A stretch of 64,000 nt of DNA from Streptomyces poonensis (GTDB taxonomy: Bacteria > Actinomycetota > Actinomycetes > Streptomycetales > Streptomycetaceae): assembly GCF_014650915.1 (NCBI RefSeq), contig NZ_BMVW01000002.1, forward strand, positions 525,677-589,676, in the 5' to 3' direction. Of this stretch, positions 26,232-34,154 are shown piece by piece. Position numbers and translations under genes: made by a program. Under the pieces are notes generated by a model. That model ran no database searches, was not told where the DNA came from, and saw nothing but the letters and a program-made list of their open reading frames with translations. The first letter of the stretch is position 1. Each line of letters opens with the position of its first letter.

Positions 26232-26747
26232 ATGGACACCAAAGACGTTCTGGCCGAGGCGTTCGGGCGCATCCGGGAAGAGGTCCACTCCGTGGTCGAG
26301 GGACTGCCGCCCGACGTCCTCGACAATCCGCCGCAGGGCGGCGCCAACCCCATCTCCTGGCTGGTCTGGCACCTCACCCGCGTCCAGGACGACCACATCG
26401 CGGACGTGGCCGGCCGGGAGCAGGTGTGGACGTCGGAGGGCTGGGCGGACCGCTTCGGCCTCGGCCTGCCCGCCGAGGACACGGGGTACGGGCACAAGCC
26501 GGACCAGGTCGCCCGGGTACGGGTCGGCTCGGGCGACCTGCTGCTCGGCTACTACGACGCGGTGCACGAGAAGACGCTGGCCTTCCTCGCCGGCCTCACC
26601 GACGGGGACCTCGACCGGATCGTGGACGAGAACTGGGACCCGCCCGTCACGCTCGGCGTACGGCTGGCCAGCGTCCTGTCCGACGACCTCCAGCATGTCG
26701 GCCAGGCCGCGTACGCACGGGGGCTGCTGCAGCGCGCGGAGTCGTAG
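26232..26747 (+). CDS. DinB family protein (DUF664 type)
   Basis: A 171-residue four-helix-bundle protein of the DinB/DUF664 (mycothiol-dependent enzyme-like) family. ATG 26232 has GGTGGAGG just upstream. The three metal-binding histidines of the fold are visible: WHLTR (about residue 47), YDAVHEKTLAF (about 110) and LQHVGQAAYARG near the C-terminus. Actinobacterial members are thought to act in thiol-dependent detoxification. The position divergent from the secreted beta-helix gene is probably coincidental. Function unproven. Confidence 0.87.
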   Translation: MDTKDVLAEAFGRIREEVHSVVEGLPPDVLDNPPQGGANPISWLVWHLTRVQDDHIADVAGREQVWTSEGWADRFGLGLPAEDTGYGHKPDQVARVRVGSGDLLLGYYDAVHEKTLAFLAGLTDGDLDRIVDENWDPPVTLGVRLASVLSDDLQHVGQAAYARGLLQRAES

Positions 26748-26771
26748 CCCTCCCCGCGCGGCACGGACGGC

Positions 26772-26823
26772 GGACGGAGGACATGGACGGAGGCCATGCT
26801 CGGAGACCATGGACGGAGGACGA
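26772..26823. repeat. Four 13-bp tandem repeats
   Basis: Units starting at 26772, 26785, 26798 and 26811 are variants of GGACGGAGGACAT. They lie between the convergent DinB and VWA genes, 10 bp from the VWA stop. Confidence 0.75.
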
Positions 26824-26833
26824 GGGCGCCGGG

Positions 26834-28459
26834 TCAGATCACGCGGAAGAGGTCGGCGGCGGCGTGGACGTCGGTGAGGTCCTGGACGGAGCGGAGGTTG
26901 TCGCACAGGGCCTCCAGGACCGAGCCGGCCTCGCCCACGCGCGGGGCGCCGACGACCACGCCGAAGACCCGGAAGCCCAGCCGGTGTTTGGCGTCGTTCC
27001 AGCCGCGCATCCATTCCTCGGTGACGCCGCAGTCGTCGTCGGTGATCATCACGATGTCGCCGCGCATGCGGGCGGTGTCGTCGAACTCCTCCTCCAGCAG
27101 TTCGCCGGCCGCCGACAGCGGTGTCTGGTAGCTGGTGCCGCCGCCGAGGAAGGTCTCCGCGAAGTCGAGGACCCGGTCGATGTCAGTGGGCGGACCGGCC
27201 GGGAAGCGGAAGACCCGGATCTTGCCGGCGGCGGAGAACAGGATGCCGACGAAGTCACGCTTCGCGTGGCGGGCCTGGTCCAGCAGTGCCAGGGCGCACG
27301 CCTTGGCCCACGCCTCCCGGGTGACGCCGCCGGGCCCCGCCTCGTACATGGAGTGCGAGGTGTCCACGCACGCGATGACGGCGCCCTGGCCGGTGGTCTG
27401 CTCCCCCTGGCTGTCGTAGAGCATCAGCTCCCCGGCGACGTAGCGCACGGCGAACACGGCACGCAGCTCGGGCAGGCCGAGGCCCGCCAGTTCGGAGGGG
27501 ATGACGCGGGAGAGGTCGTCGCCGAGCGTGACGCCGACGAGTTCCCCGGTGGCGTTCTCCACCTTGCGGGCGCGCTCACCGCCTGCCATCTGCCGGAAAC
27601 GGCCGATCAGTTCGGCCCACTCGGCGAAACGGCCGGTGCGCAGCCGCTCGGCGAGCCGGGCGCGCCGGTCGAACGGCATCCGCTCCAGCTCACCGGGAGC
27701 GACACCCCAGGCCCGCATCAGCGCGGCCTCCTTCCGCACGGCCCCGGCGGCCTTCGCCGCCGCGTTCCGCGCGTCGGCCCGGATACCGGGGACCGCCGCC
27801 GCGAGGGCCTGCGCGGCGCCCTGGGCGGCCTCCCGAGCGGCGGCCTCGGCGGCCTCGGCGGCCGAGACCGCCCGCTGTACGGCATCGACGGCCGGATCCG
27901 GCACGGTGCCGTCCCCGTCGGCCTCGTCGGCGGCCTGCTGGAGCGCCTCGCCCACGGCGGTCGCCGCGCTTTCGGCGTCCCGCCCGGCCCGCTTCGCCCG
28001 CTGGGCCTCCTCCTGGACCTGACGCACGCGCTCCAGCATCCCGCGCAGCGCGGCGGCCTGGGCCAGTACGGCCATGGCGGCGGCGTAGGGGTCGCCGGCC
28101 GTCTCCCGGCGCAGCTCGGCGAACTCCGGTGACTCCACCAGGGAGGTGATCACCTGGTGGTTGACCAGCCGCGAGGGGTCCATCTCCGCGCGCTCGCGCA
28201 CCCGCGGGCCGGCCTTGTAGGCGGCCAGGAAGACATCGGTCAGGAGGTCGGTGGTGTGGTGGTCGTAGCGCTCGTCGAACTCCTCGGCCAGCTCGCGCAG
28301 TCCGGCCGACTGCTCGTAGGTGTCACGCCATGCGATCCGGTCGGACCGGTCCGCGACCACGGCCGCGGTGTGCCGCTCGGCAGCGGCGGCGGACGAGCCG
28401 CCCAGCCACACCCCGGCCCGGCTCGCCAGCTCGTCGAGCGTGATCGGTGTCCTGTCCAT
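26834..28459 (-). CDS. VWA domain protein, ViaA-like
   Basis: A 541-residue protein that starts at ATG 28459 (CGGGACGGA ahead). The N-terminal 300 residues are helical, with a long Ala/Glu coiled-coil region (residues about 145-250). The C-terminal von Willebrand A domain has the MIDAS metal site DTSHSM and the later TDDDCG (about residues 365-540). The gene lies directly downstream of a RavA-like MoxR ATPase. ViaA is the VWA partner of RavA, which together act in metal-cofactor or respiratory enzyme assembly. The pair is therefore a probable RavA-ViaA unit; its target here is unknown. Confidence 0.83.
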   Translation of the reverse strand: MDRTPITLDELASRAGVWLGGSSAAAAERHTAAVVADRSDRIAWRDTYEQSAGLRELAEEFDERYDHHTTDLLTDVFLAAYKAGPRVRERAEMDPSRLVNHQVITSLVESPEFAELRRETAGDPYAAAMAVLAQAAALRGMLERVRQVQEEAQRAKRAGRDAESAATAVGEALQQAADEADGDGTVPDPAVDAVQRAVSAAEAAEAAAREAAQGAAQALAAAVPGIRADARNAAAKAAGAVRKEAALMRAWGVAPGELERMPFDRRARLAERLRTGRFAEWAELIGRFRQMAGGERARKVENATGELVGVTLGDDLSRVIPSELAGLGLPELRAVFAVRYVAGELMLYDSQGEQTTGQGAVIACVDTSHSMYEAGPGGVTREAWAKACALALLDQARHAKRDFVGILFSAAGKIRVFRFPAGPPTDIDRVLDFAETFLGGGTSYQTPLSAAGELLEEEFDDTARMRGDIVMITDDDCGVTEEWMRGWNDAKHRLGFRVFGVVVGAPRVGEAGSVLEALCDNLRSVQDLTDVHAAADLFRVI

Positions 28460-28485
28460 GGTTCCGTCCCGGGTTCCGTCCGCCG

Positions 28486-28557
28486 GTGTTCCAGAGCTGG
28501 GCCTGCACCGTGTTCCAGAGCTGGGCCCGCACCGTGTTCTACAGCTGGGCCTGCACC
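28486..28557. repeat. Three 24-bp tandem repeats across the RavA-like stop codon
   Basis: Units 28486-28509, 28510-28533 and 28534-28557 (24 bp each) are nearly identical. The unit at 28534 contains the stop codon (TAG on the minus strand) of the RavA-like gene. The other two units have TGG at the same place, so the repeats read as AQLWNTV-type blocks. Confidence 0.85.
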
Positions 28558-29765
28558 GTGCTCGCGTCCACGCCGAGGGCCTCGGTGAGGACACGGGCGC
28601 GGACGGCGCGCTGCCGGCCGGTGACCCGGTCGATGGCGGCGGTGGAGCGGCCGGCGCTCGCCGCCTCCTCGCGCAGCTTCTCCAGCCGCTTCCCCGCCAT
28701 GGCGAGCTTGTTGTGGGCCTTCTTGATGACCCACTCGCTCAGCGCCTCGCGGGACTGCCCGGCCATGGCGTCGAGCTGCGCCTCCAGTTCCCCGATGACG
28801 TCGGCCAGGTCGAGCGCCTCCTTGGCGTCGGGGTTGACCAGGTGCAGCACCTCGCGCTCGACGGTCGGGCGTTCGGCGGGGGAGTTCCACAGCACATGGG
28901 TCAGCACCGACAGGTCGGTCTCGGCGACCGCCGGACGGCCGTCGAGGTACGCGGAGGCCTGGAGCAGGCGCACCGCCTGCCGCCAGCGGCGGTCGGAGGC
29001 GACGAGTTCCTTGCGGCGCAGGGCGGCCCGCAGCGTGCACACGGCGTCCACGATCGTGTCGGGGACGTCCACGGCCGGGACGGCCTCGGTCACGGCGTGC
29101 TGCAGCGCGGCCAGCCCGACCGTGGTCCGTGCCGGTGGCGCCGGGCGGCCGACGGCGGAGCGGACCAGCGCGGCGAAGTTCGAGGGGTCCTCCAGGTACC
29201 CGACCTCGATCCGCACCAGCAGCCGGTCGTAGATCGCGGCCGAGTCCTCTCCGCCGGGCAGTTCGTTGCTGGCCGTGATGGCCCCGATCAGAGGGCAGCG
29301 GATCGGCTCGCCGCCGTTCTCGGGGTGGTAGATCCGCTCGTTGAGGAAGCCCAGCGTCTCGTTCAGCGCCGCCGTGGAGCACTTGAAGATCTCGTCGATG
29401 AACGCGACGTGCGCGGTCGTGGCGCGGCCGTCGTAGACCTGGCGGTACTCGCCCCGCGCCAGCGCCGCCACATCGATGGGGCCGAACATCCTCGTCGGCG
29501 CGGTGAACTTGGACAGGAGGATCTCCCAGTAGGACGCGCCCTCGATCCTGCCCGTGAGCTCCCGGGCCATCTCGGACTTCGCCGTCCCGGGCGGACCGAG
29601 CACCATCGAGTGCTGCCCGGCCAGCAGCGTCACCACCAGCATCCGCACCACGTCGGCCCGCTCATAGAAACGGTCGGACAGCTCGTCGCCGATCGCGCGC
29701 AGCCTGGTGGCGGTGTCCTGCGCATCGTAAGCGTTCTGCGTGCCCTGCGCGTCCTGCGCGCCCAT
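28539..29765 (-). CDS. MoxR/RavA-like AAA+ ATPase
   Basis: A 408-residue AAA+ protein. ATG 29765 has AAGGAG 8 bases before. Walker A is GPPGTAKSEMA (about residue 50), Walker B is VAFIDEIFK, and sensor 1 is AITASNELPGG. After the ATPase core comes a helical C-terminal region with VLTHVLWNSPAERPTVEREV. This matches RavA, the MoxR-family partner of ViaA. The protein ends inside a 24-bp tandem repeat, so its tail is variable. The ViaA-like gene follows 79 bp downstream on the same strand, so the two are probably cotranscribed. Confidence 0.88.
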   Translation of the reverse strand: MGAQDAQGTQNAYDAQDTATRLRAIGDELSDRFYERADVVRMLVVTLLAGQHSMVLGPPGTAKSEMARELTGRIEGASYWEILLSKFTAPTRMFGPIDVAALARGEYRQVYDGRATTAHVAFIDEIFKCSTAALNETLGFLNERIYHPENGGEPIRCPLIGAITASNELPGGEDSAAIYDRLLVRIEVGYLEDPSNFAALVRSAVGRPAPPARTTVGLAALQHAVTEAVPAVDVPDTIVDAVCTLRAALRRKELVASDRRWRQAVRLLQASAYLDGRPAVAETDLSVLTHVLWNSPAERPTVEREVLHLVNPDAKEALDLADVIGELEAQLDAMAGQSREALSEWVIKKAHNKLAMAGKRLEKLREEAASAGRSTAAIDRVTGRQRAVRARVLTEALGVDASTVQAQL

Positions 29766-29865
29766 GAGATGAACTCCTTGCCTGCGGCGCCCTGTTGGGC
29801 TGACGGGACGGCACTTACGGGACCCAACATACGTCCTCACGTGCCGCCCCCCAGCCCCAGGGGAC

Positions 29866-30948
29866 TCACTGCCCCGGCAGCTCGTACCCCGGCAGGACGA
29901 CGTCCCGGATGAGGGCGACGCGCTCGTCGTACGGGAGGAAGGCGCTCTTCACGGCGTTCACGGTGACCGTGCGCAGGTCGTCCAGCGTCCAGCCGGCCTG
30001 GTCCACCAGCAGGGACATCTCGCGGGTCATGGTGGTGCCCGACACCAGACGGTTGTCCGTGTTGAGGGTGACGCGGAAGCCCAGGTCCTTCAGGGCCGTG
30101 ATGGGGTGCTCGGCGATCGAGGCCGCCGCGCCGGTCTGGAGGTTGGAGGTCGGGCACATCTCCAGGGTGATGCGGCGGTCGCGCACCCAGGCCGCGAGCC
30201 GGCCGAGCTTGCCGGCCGCGAGGTCGGGAATGTCCTCGGTGATGCGGACGCCGTGCCCGATGCGCTGGGCGCCGCACATCTGGAGCGCCTGGTGGATGCT
30301 GGGGAGGCCGTGGGCCTCACCGGCGTGGATGGTGAAGGGGACGCTCTCGGCGCGCAGGTACTCGAAGGCGGCCAGGTGATCGGCGGCCGGGAAGCCGTCC
30401 TCGGCGCCCGCGATGTCGAAGCCGACGACGCCCGCGTCCCGGAAGGCCACGGCCAGGTCGGCGATCTCCCGGGTGCGGTCGAACATGCGCATCCCGCACA
30501 GCAGGGTGCCGACGCGGACCGGGGTGCCCGCGGCCGCCGCCTTCGCCATACCGGCGGCCAGGCCCTCCTGCACGCTCTCGACGACCTCCGGCAGGGTCAG
30601 ACCGCCCTTGAGCATCAGCTCGGGCGCGTAGCGGACCTCGCCGTAGACGACACCGTCCGCGGCCAGGTCGAGCACGTACTCCTCGGCGGTGCGCAGCAGG
30701 CCCTCGCGGGTCTGCAGCACGGCGAGGGTGTGGTCGAAGGTCGCTATGTAGCGGACCAGGTCACCGGAGTTGGCCGCGTCGTAGAACCAGGCGGCGAGGG
30801 CGTCCGGGTCGGTCGTGGGCAGGGTGTGGCCGGCCTCCTCCGCGAGCTCCACGAGTGTGGCGGGACGCAGACCGCCGTCGAGGTGGTCGTGCAGGACGGC
30901 CTTGGGGAGGCGGCGGAGGGTGTCGGTGTCGATACGGGGGACGGTCAT
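29866..30948 (-). CDS. add: Adenosine deaminase
   Basis: A 360-residue zinc hydrolase that turns adenosine to inosine in purine salvage. The metal site is [10 protein letters not shown] (first HxH) near residue 20, with HAGEAHG (His, Glu), RIGHGVRI and [10 protein letters not shown] giving the remaining zinc and catalytic residues in family order. ATG 30948 follows GAGGAAC. The length matches the actinobacterial enzyme. It is a single gene between the RavA unit and a VOC gene. Confidence 0.95.
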   Translation of the reverse strand: MTVPRIDTDTLRRLPKAVLHDHLDGGLRPATLVELAEEAGHTLPTTDPDALAAWFYDAANSGDLVRYIATFDHTLAVLQTREGLLRTAEEYVLDLAADGVVYGEVRYAPELMLKGGLTLPEVVESVQEGLAAGMAKAAAAGTPVRVGTLLCGMRMFDRTREIADLAVAFRDAGVVGFDIAGAEDGFPAADHLAAFEYLRAESVPFTIHAGEAHGLPSIHQALQMCGAQRIGHGVRITEDIPDLAAGKLGRLAAWVRDRRITLEMCPTSNLQTGAAASIAEHPITALKDLGFRVTLNTDNRLVSGTTMTREMSLLVDQAGWTLDDLRTVTVNAVKSAFLPYDERVALIRDVVLPGYELPGQ

Positions 30949-31012
30949 GCGCTCTGTTCCTCGGTGGGTCGTGAGTGGTGGGAGACGTGGCCGGGGCGGG
31001 CCCGGATGAGCG

Positions 31013-31411
31013 TCAGCCGATGGCGGGCTGCAGCAGGTCCCAGCGGTTGCCGTACAGGTCCTGGAAGACGGCGACCGTGCCGTACGGCTCGTGGCGCGGC
31101 TCCTCCAGGAAGGTCACGCCCGCGGCACGCATCCGGGCGTGGTCGCGGGCGAAGTCGTCCGTGTGCAGGAAGAAGCCGACGCGCCCGCCGGTCTGGTCGC
31201 CGACGCGAGCCCGCTGCTCCTCGCCCTTCGCCCGGGCCAGCAGGAGCGCACTGCCGCCGTGGCCCTCGCCGCCCGGCTCGACGACGACCCACCGGCTCCC
31301 GTCGGGTCGCGGCGCGTCCTCGGCGAGCCGGAACCCGAGCGCGTCCGTGTAGAAGCGGATCGCCTCGTCGTAGTCGTCGACGACGAGGGTGACCAGGGCG
31401 ATGCGTCTCAT
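31013..31411 (-). CDS. VOC (glyoxalase/bleomycin resistance) family protein
   Basis: A 132-residue single-domain VOC protein. Start ATG 31411 has GGAGAGG 5-6 bases upstream. Conserved elements are [21 protein letters not shown] with [34 protein letters not shown], and [14 protein letters not shown] at the end, with metal-ligand-like Glu and His residues. Members bind divalent metals and act as isomerases, dioxygenases or drug-binding proteins. Possibly cotranscribed with add, 64 bp ahead of its start. Confidence 0.9.
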   Translation of the reverse strand: MRRIALVTLVVDDYDEAIRFYTDALGFRLAEDAPRPDGSRWVVVEPGGEGHGGSALLLARAKGEEQRARVGDQTGGRVGFFLHTDDFARDHARMRAAGVTFLEEPRHEPYGTVAVFQDLYGNRWDLLQPAIG

Positions 31412-31447
31412 CGGGGCCTCTCCGGGAGGGCGGGCGTCGTGTGCTGT

Positions 31448-31496
31448 GTGGTGAGTGGTGAGTGGTGAGTGGTGAGTGGTGTGTGGTGAGTGGTGT
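31448..31496. repeat. Seven 7-bp tandem repeats (GTGGTGA)
   Basis: Seven consecutive units of GTGGTGA or GTGGTGT lie 37 bp upstream of the VOC start codon. A simple-sequence tract so close to a promoter is uncommon in this GC-rich DNA. Confidence 0.85.
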
Positions 31497-31863
31497 TTGA
31501 CGGGGGACGTTATACGTAACACTGCGCGTACGGCAAACCGCCCGTCATCCCTGCGCGCGGGGCGCTCGGAAGAAATGCCGGACGGAAGCACTCGTACTTC
31601 CCGGCGACGCCGGGCTCGAAGGGGAGGCCGGGTGCAGCCGAAGGGACCGGTGCCCAGACGTACGGCGTGCGTGGCCCCCCGCTTCTCCGTACCACGAGCA
31701 CCACGAGCACCGCACAAGGAGGATGACGTCGCAGTGTGACCACGCGTGCTCATGGTGCGAGCACAGGAGTCGCCCGGTGACCCGGCGGCCCCGGGGGCAG
31801 GTGCATGACATCCCTGACACCTATGGACTCCCCGGGCCACCGTCCGACGCCTGCCCGCAGCCG
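31497..31863. other. Intergenic region, no gene found
   Basis: This 367-bp gap lies between the VOC gene and the chitinase gene. Open frames cross it on both strands but give Arg/Ser/Pro-rich translations with no family match. AAGGAGG near 31716-31722 is followed too closely by ATG to be convincing. Confidence 0.5.
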
Positions 31864-32757
31864 TCAGCAGTACAGATTGCCCCCCGGCGAAACTCCCAGG
31901 ATCTGTGTGAACCGCTGGTAGTTGTTCACCCGGCTCTGCACCTGCGCCGGGTTCTTGCCGTCGCACTCCAGGGAGCCGTTGATGCTGCGGATGGTCTGGC
32001 CGAACCCGGCACCGTTCACCATCGCGTTGTGGCCGGTCATCGTGCCCGGGCCGGTCTGGGTGTTCCAGTACCACAGGGCGGTCTTCCAGGCCACGGCGGA
32101 GTCGTTCTGCACCAGCCAGGGGTTGTTCAGCAGGTCGATGCCGAGGGCGTCGCCGGCCGCCTTGTAGTTGAAGTTCCAGCTGAGCTGGATGGGGCCGCGG
32201 CCGTAGTAGGCCGCCTGGCCGGCCGGGCAGCCGTAGGGCTGGTTCCAGTCGCAGTAGTGCGGGTAGTTGGCGGTGTTCTGCTCCACTATGTGGACCAGTC
32301 CGCCCGTCTCGTGGCTGACGTTGGCGAGGAAGGCCGCCGCCTCCTGCTTCTTCGTGGTGTCGCTGCCCGTGGTGGCGAAGGCGGGGTACGCGCCGAGGGC
32401 CGCCTTCAGACCGCTGTACGTGTAGAAGGAGTTCCGGTTCGGGAACATCTGGTTGAACTGGGCCTCGCTCACGACGAAGCCCGAGGGGGTGCCGGGGTTG
32501 GTGCCGCCGTCACAGGCGTACGGCTCCCAGTACCAGGTGCTGATGATCGGGTCGTAGCCCGGGTTGGCATGCTCGGCGATGTACGCCTTGCCGTCGGTGT
32601 AGCGGACGATGTCGCCCGCGTTGTACGACTTGCCGGCGACCCAGTTCGGGTAGCTCGAACAGGGTGCGGCCGACGCGGACTGGGCCGGCAGCAGCACGGG
32701 GGCCGCGGTACCGACGACGAGCGCGGTCAGTACGGCGGAGATACGGCGTCTCGACAA
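31864..32757 (-). CDS. Secreted GH19 chitinase with N-terminal chitin-binding module
   Basis: A 297-residue exported enzyme. TTG 32757 is chosen because GAAGGAG sits 8 bases upstream; a GTG at 32781 is in frame. Residues 1-30 are a signal peptide (SRRRISAVLTALVVG ... SASA). Residues 31-75 are a chitin-binding (CBM 5/12-like) module with APCSSYPNWVAGKSYNAGD and WYWEPYACDGG. The rest is the GH19 catalytic domain: the proton donor is in VSHETGG, with the second acidic region at VEQNTANYPHYCDW and the substrate stretch AYYGRGPIQLSWNFNYKAAG. It degrades chitin outside the cell. Two DasR boxes in the promoter fit chitin/GlcNAc control. Confidence 0.95.
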   Translation of the reverse strand: MSRRRISAVLTALVVGTAAPVLLPAQSASAAPCSSYPNWVAGKSYNAGDIVRYTDGKAYIAEHANPGYDPIISTWYWEPYACDGGTNPGTPSGFVVSEAQFNQMFPNRNSFYTYSGLKAALGAYPAFATTGSDTTKKQEAAAFLANVSHETGGLVHIVEQNTANYPHYCDWNQPYGCPAGQAAYYGRGPIQLSWNFNYKAAGDALGIDLLNNPWLVQNDSAVAWKTALWYWNTQTGPGTMTGHNAMVNGAGFGQTIRSINGSLECDGKNPAQVQSRVNNYQRFTQILGVSPGGNLYC

Positions 32758-32901
32758 GGGTTCGACTCCTTCGCGGGACACGGCCGCACCCGCTCGAGGG
32801 CAGGGTGCAGGGCACAGCGGAGCCTCGTGCGCACGTGCCGGACGGGCCGGCCACGGCGTGGGGGCGGCCGTGGTGGGGGGTGGGCAGCCACACTCAACCG
32901 C

Positions 32902-32934
32902 TTTGGTCTGTACCAGTCAAGGGTGTAGACCAGT
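32902..32934. promoter_or_regulatory. Two tandem DasR boxes (dre) before the chitinase
   Basis: The boxes at 32902-32917 and 32919-32934 read on the minus strand as ACTGGTACAGACCAAA and ACTGGTCTACACCCTT. Both fit the DasR consensus ACTGGTCTAGACCA(G/C)T and the known 12-bp direct repeats of streptomycete chitinase promoters. They lie 145-177 bp upstream of the chitinase start, and 72-104 bp before the divergent gene at 33006. Confidence 0.78.
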
Positions 32935-32946
32935 CAATCCACGGTG

Positions 32947-33002
32947 CTGCGGGGAATGCGGGGAACTGCAGGAACTGCGGGGAATGCGGGGAACGCGAGG
33001 AA
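32947..33002. repeat. Tandem GCGGGGAA repeats, about 9 bp
   Basis: Six units of 9-10 bp related to TGCGGGGAA run up to the start of the acyl-CoA dehydrogenase-like gene. The last unit (CGCGAGGAA) forms its ribosome site. A 20-bp exact copy occurs at 32947-32966 and 32975-32994. Confidence 0.8.
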
Positions 33003-33005
33003 AGA

Positions 33006-34085
33006 ATGTGCCGTATGACCTCCTCACCGCTGCCGCCCCACCCCCTCGTCCTCCGCGCCCGTCGGCTCGCGGACGAGCTGCTCGTCCCGCACGCCGAACA
33101 GGTCGACCAGGAGGGCGTGCCCGTCGGTCACATCGAGGCCCTGAAACGGTCGGGGCTGCTCGGCGTGAGCGCGCCCGCCGCGTACGGAGGAGCGGAGGCG
33201 CCCGTCACCGTGGCCCGGGAGGTGGCCGAAATCCTGGCCGGGGCGTGCTGCTCGACCTGGTTCGTGCAGACCCAGCACCACACTCCGGTGAGACTGCTGT
33301 CCACGGCCGAGGGTCCCGTACGTGAGCGGCTGTTGCGGCCGCTGGCGACGGGTGAGCTGCTGGCCGGGATCGCCTTCGCCCATGTCCGGGCCTTCCCCCG
33401 CGTCCCGGTGCGCGTGACGGCCGAGCGGGGCGGCCGGCGCTTCGACGGTGTGGTGCCGTGGTGCACGGGCTGGGGCCTGAACGACGTGGTGCTGCTCGCC
33501 GGGGTGAGCGACGCGGACGAGGTGGTGTTCGCCTGCGCGCGGGCCCGCGAGCAGCCGGGGCTGCGCGCGTCGGCCCCGATGCGGCTCGCGGCGCTCACCG
33601 CGGCCCGTACGGTCTCCCTGACGCTGGACGGTCTGTGGCTGGACGAGGACGCGGTCGTCCTGCGCACCCCGCGGGAGGAGTTCGCCCGGGCCGACCTGCC
33701 GCAGACCGCCAACACCTCCCCCGCCGTCTTCGGGATCGCCCACGCGGCGCTCGCACTGCTGCTGGAGGGGGCCGCGGAGGCGCGGGAGACCGCGGAAGCG
33801 CTGCGCGACCGTGTCGACGAGGTGCGGCGGCGGGCGTACGAACTGGCCGACCATCCGGTGCCGCACGAGGTCGTCGAGGAGCGGCTGACCCTCAAGGCCC
33901 GGGCCTACGACCTGATGCGCGCGGCGACGACCGCGGCGATCGTGGCCGGGGGCGGGCGGTCCCTGAGCCTCGCGAGCCGCGCCCAGCGGCTGGCCCGCGA
34001 GGGGATGTTCCTGCTGGTGCAGGGCCAGACGGCCGAGGTGCGCCGGACCCATCTCGCGGCCCTGGCCGCCCCGGCCGGAAGCTGA
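33006..34085 (+). CDS. Acyl-CoA dehydrogenase family protein (flavin monooxygenase-like)
   Basis: A 359-residue protein with the acyl-CoA dehydrogenase fold: N-terminal helices (LVPHAEQVDQEGVPVGHIEA), the beta domain (AGIAFAHVRAFPRVPVRVTA ... FDGVVPWCTGWGLNDVVLLA) and C-terminal helices. GACCSTWFVQTQHHTP resembles the two-component flavin-dependent monooxygenase branch (DszC/HpaB-like) more than classical beta-oxidation enzymes. ATG 33006 has a GAGG 5 bases ahead; ATG 33015 is the alternative. It is divergent from the chitinase and shares its DasR-box region. Substrate unknown. Confidence 0.78.
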   Translation: MCRMTSSPLPPHPLVLRARRLADELLVPHAEQVDQEGVPVGHIEALKRSGLLGVSAPAAYGGAEAPVTVAREVAEILAGACCSTWFVQTQHHTPVRLLSTAEGPVRERLLRPLATGELLAGIAFAHVRAFPRVPVRVTAERGGRRFDGVVPWCTGWGLNDVVLLAGVSDADEVVFACARAREQPGLRASAPMRLAALTAARTVSLTLDGLWLDEDAVVLRTPREEFARADLPQTANTSPAVFGIAHAALALLLEGAAEARETAEALRDRVDEVRRRAYELADHPVPHEVVEERLTLKARAYDLMRAATTAAIVAGGGRSLSLASRAQRLAREGMFLLVQGQTAEVRRTHLAALAAPAGS

Positions 34086-34154
34086 GGTTCCGGCCGGGCG
34101 GCCGGCGGCCGCGCCACGGAGGAGCCCGGCGGCCCGGTGAAGCACTCCCCCGGT

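Noticed and set aside
31476..31739. An 87-codon frame between the VOC and chitinase genes
   Set aside because: Starts within the heptamer repeats, Arg/Ser-rich translation, no family match.
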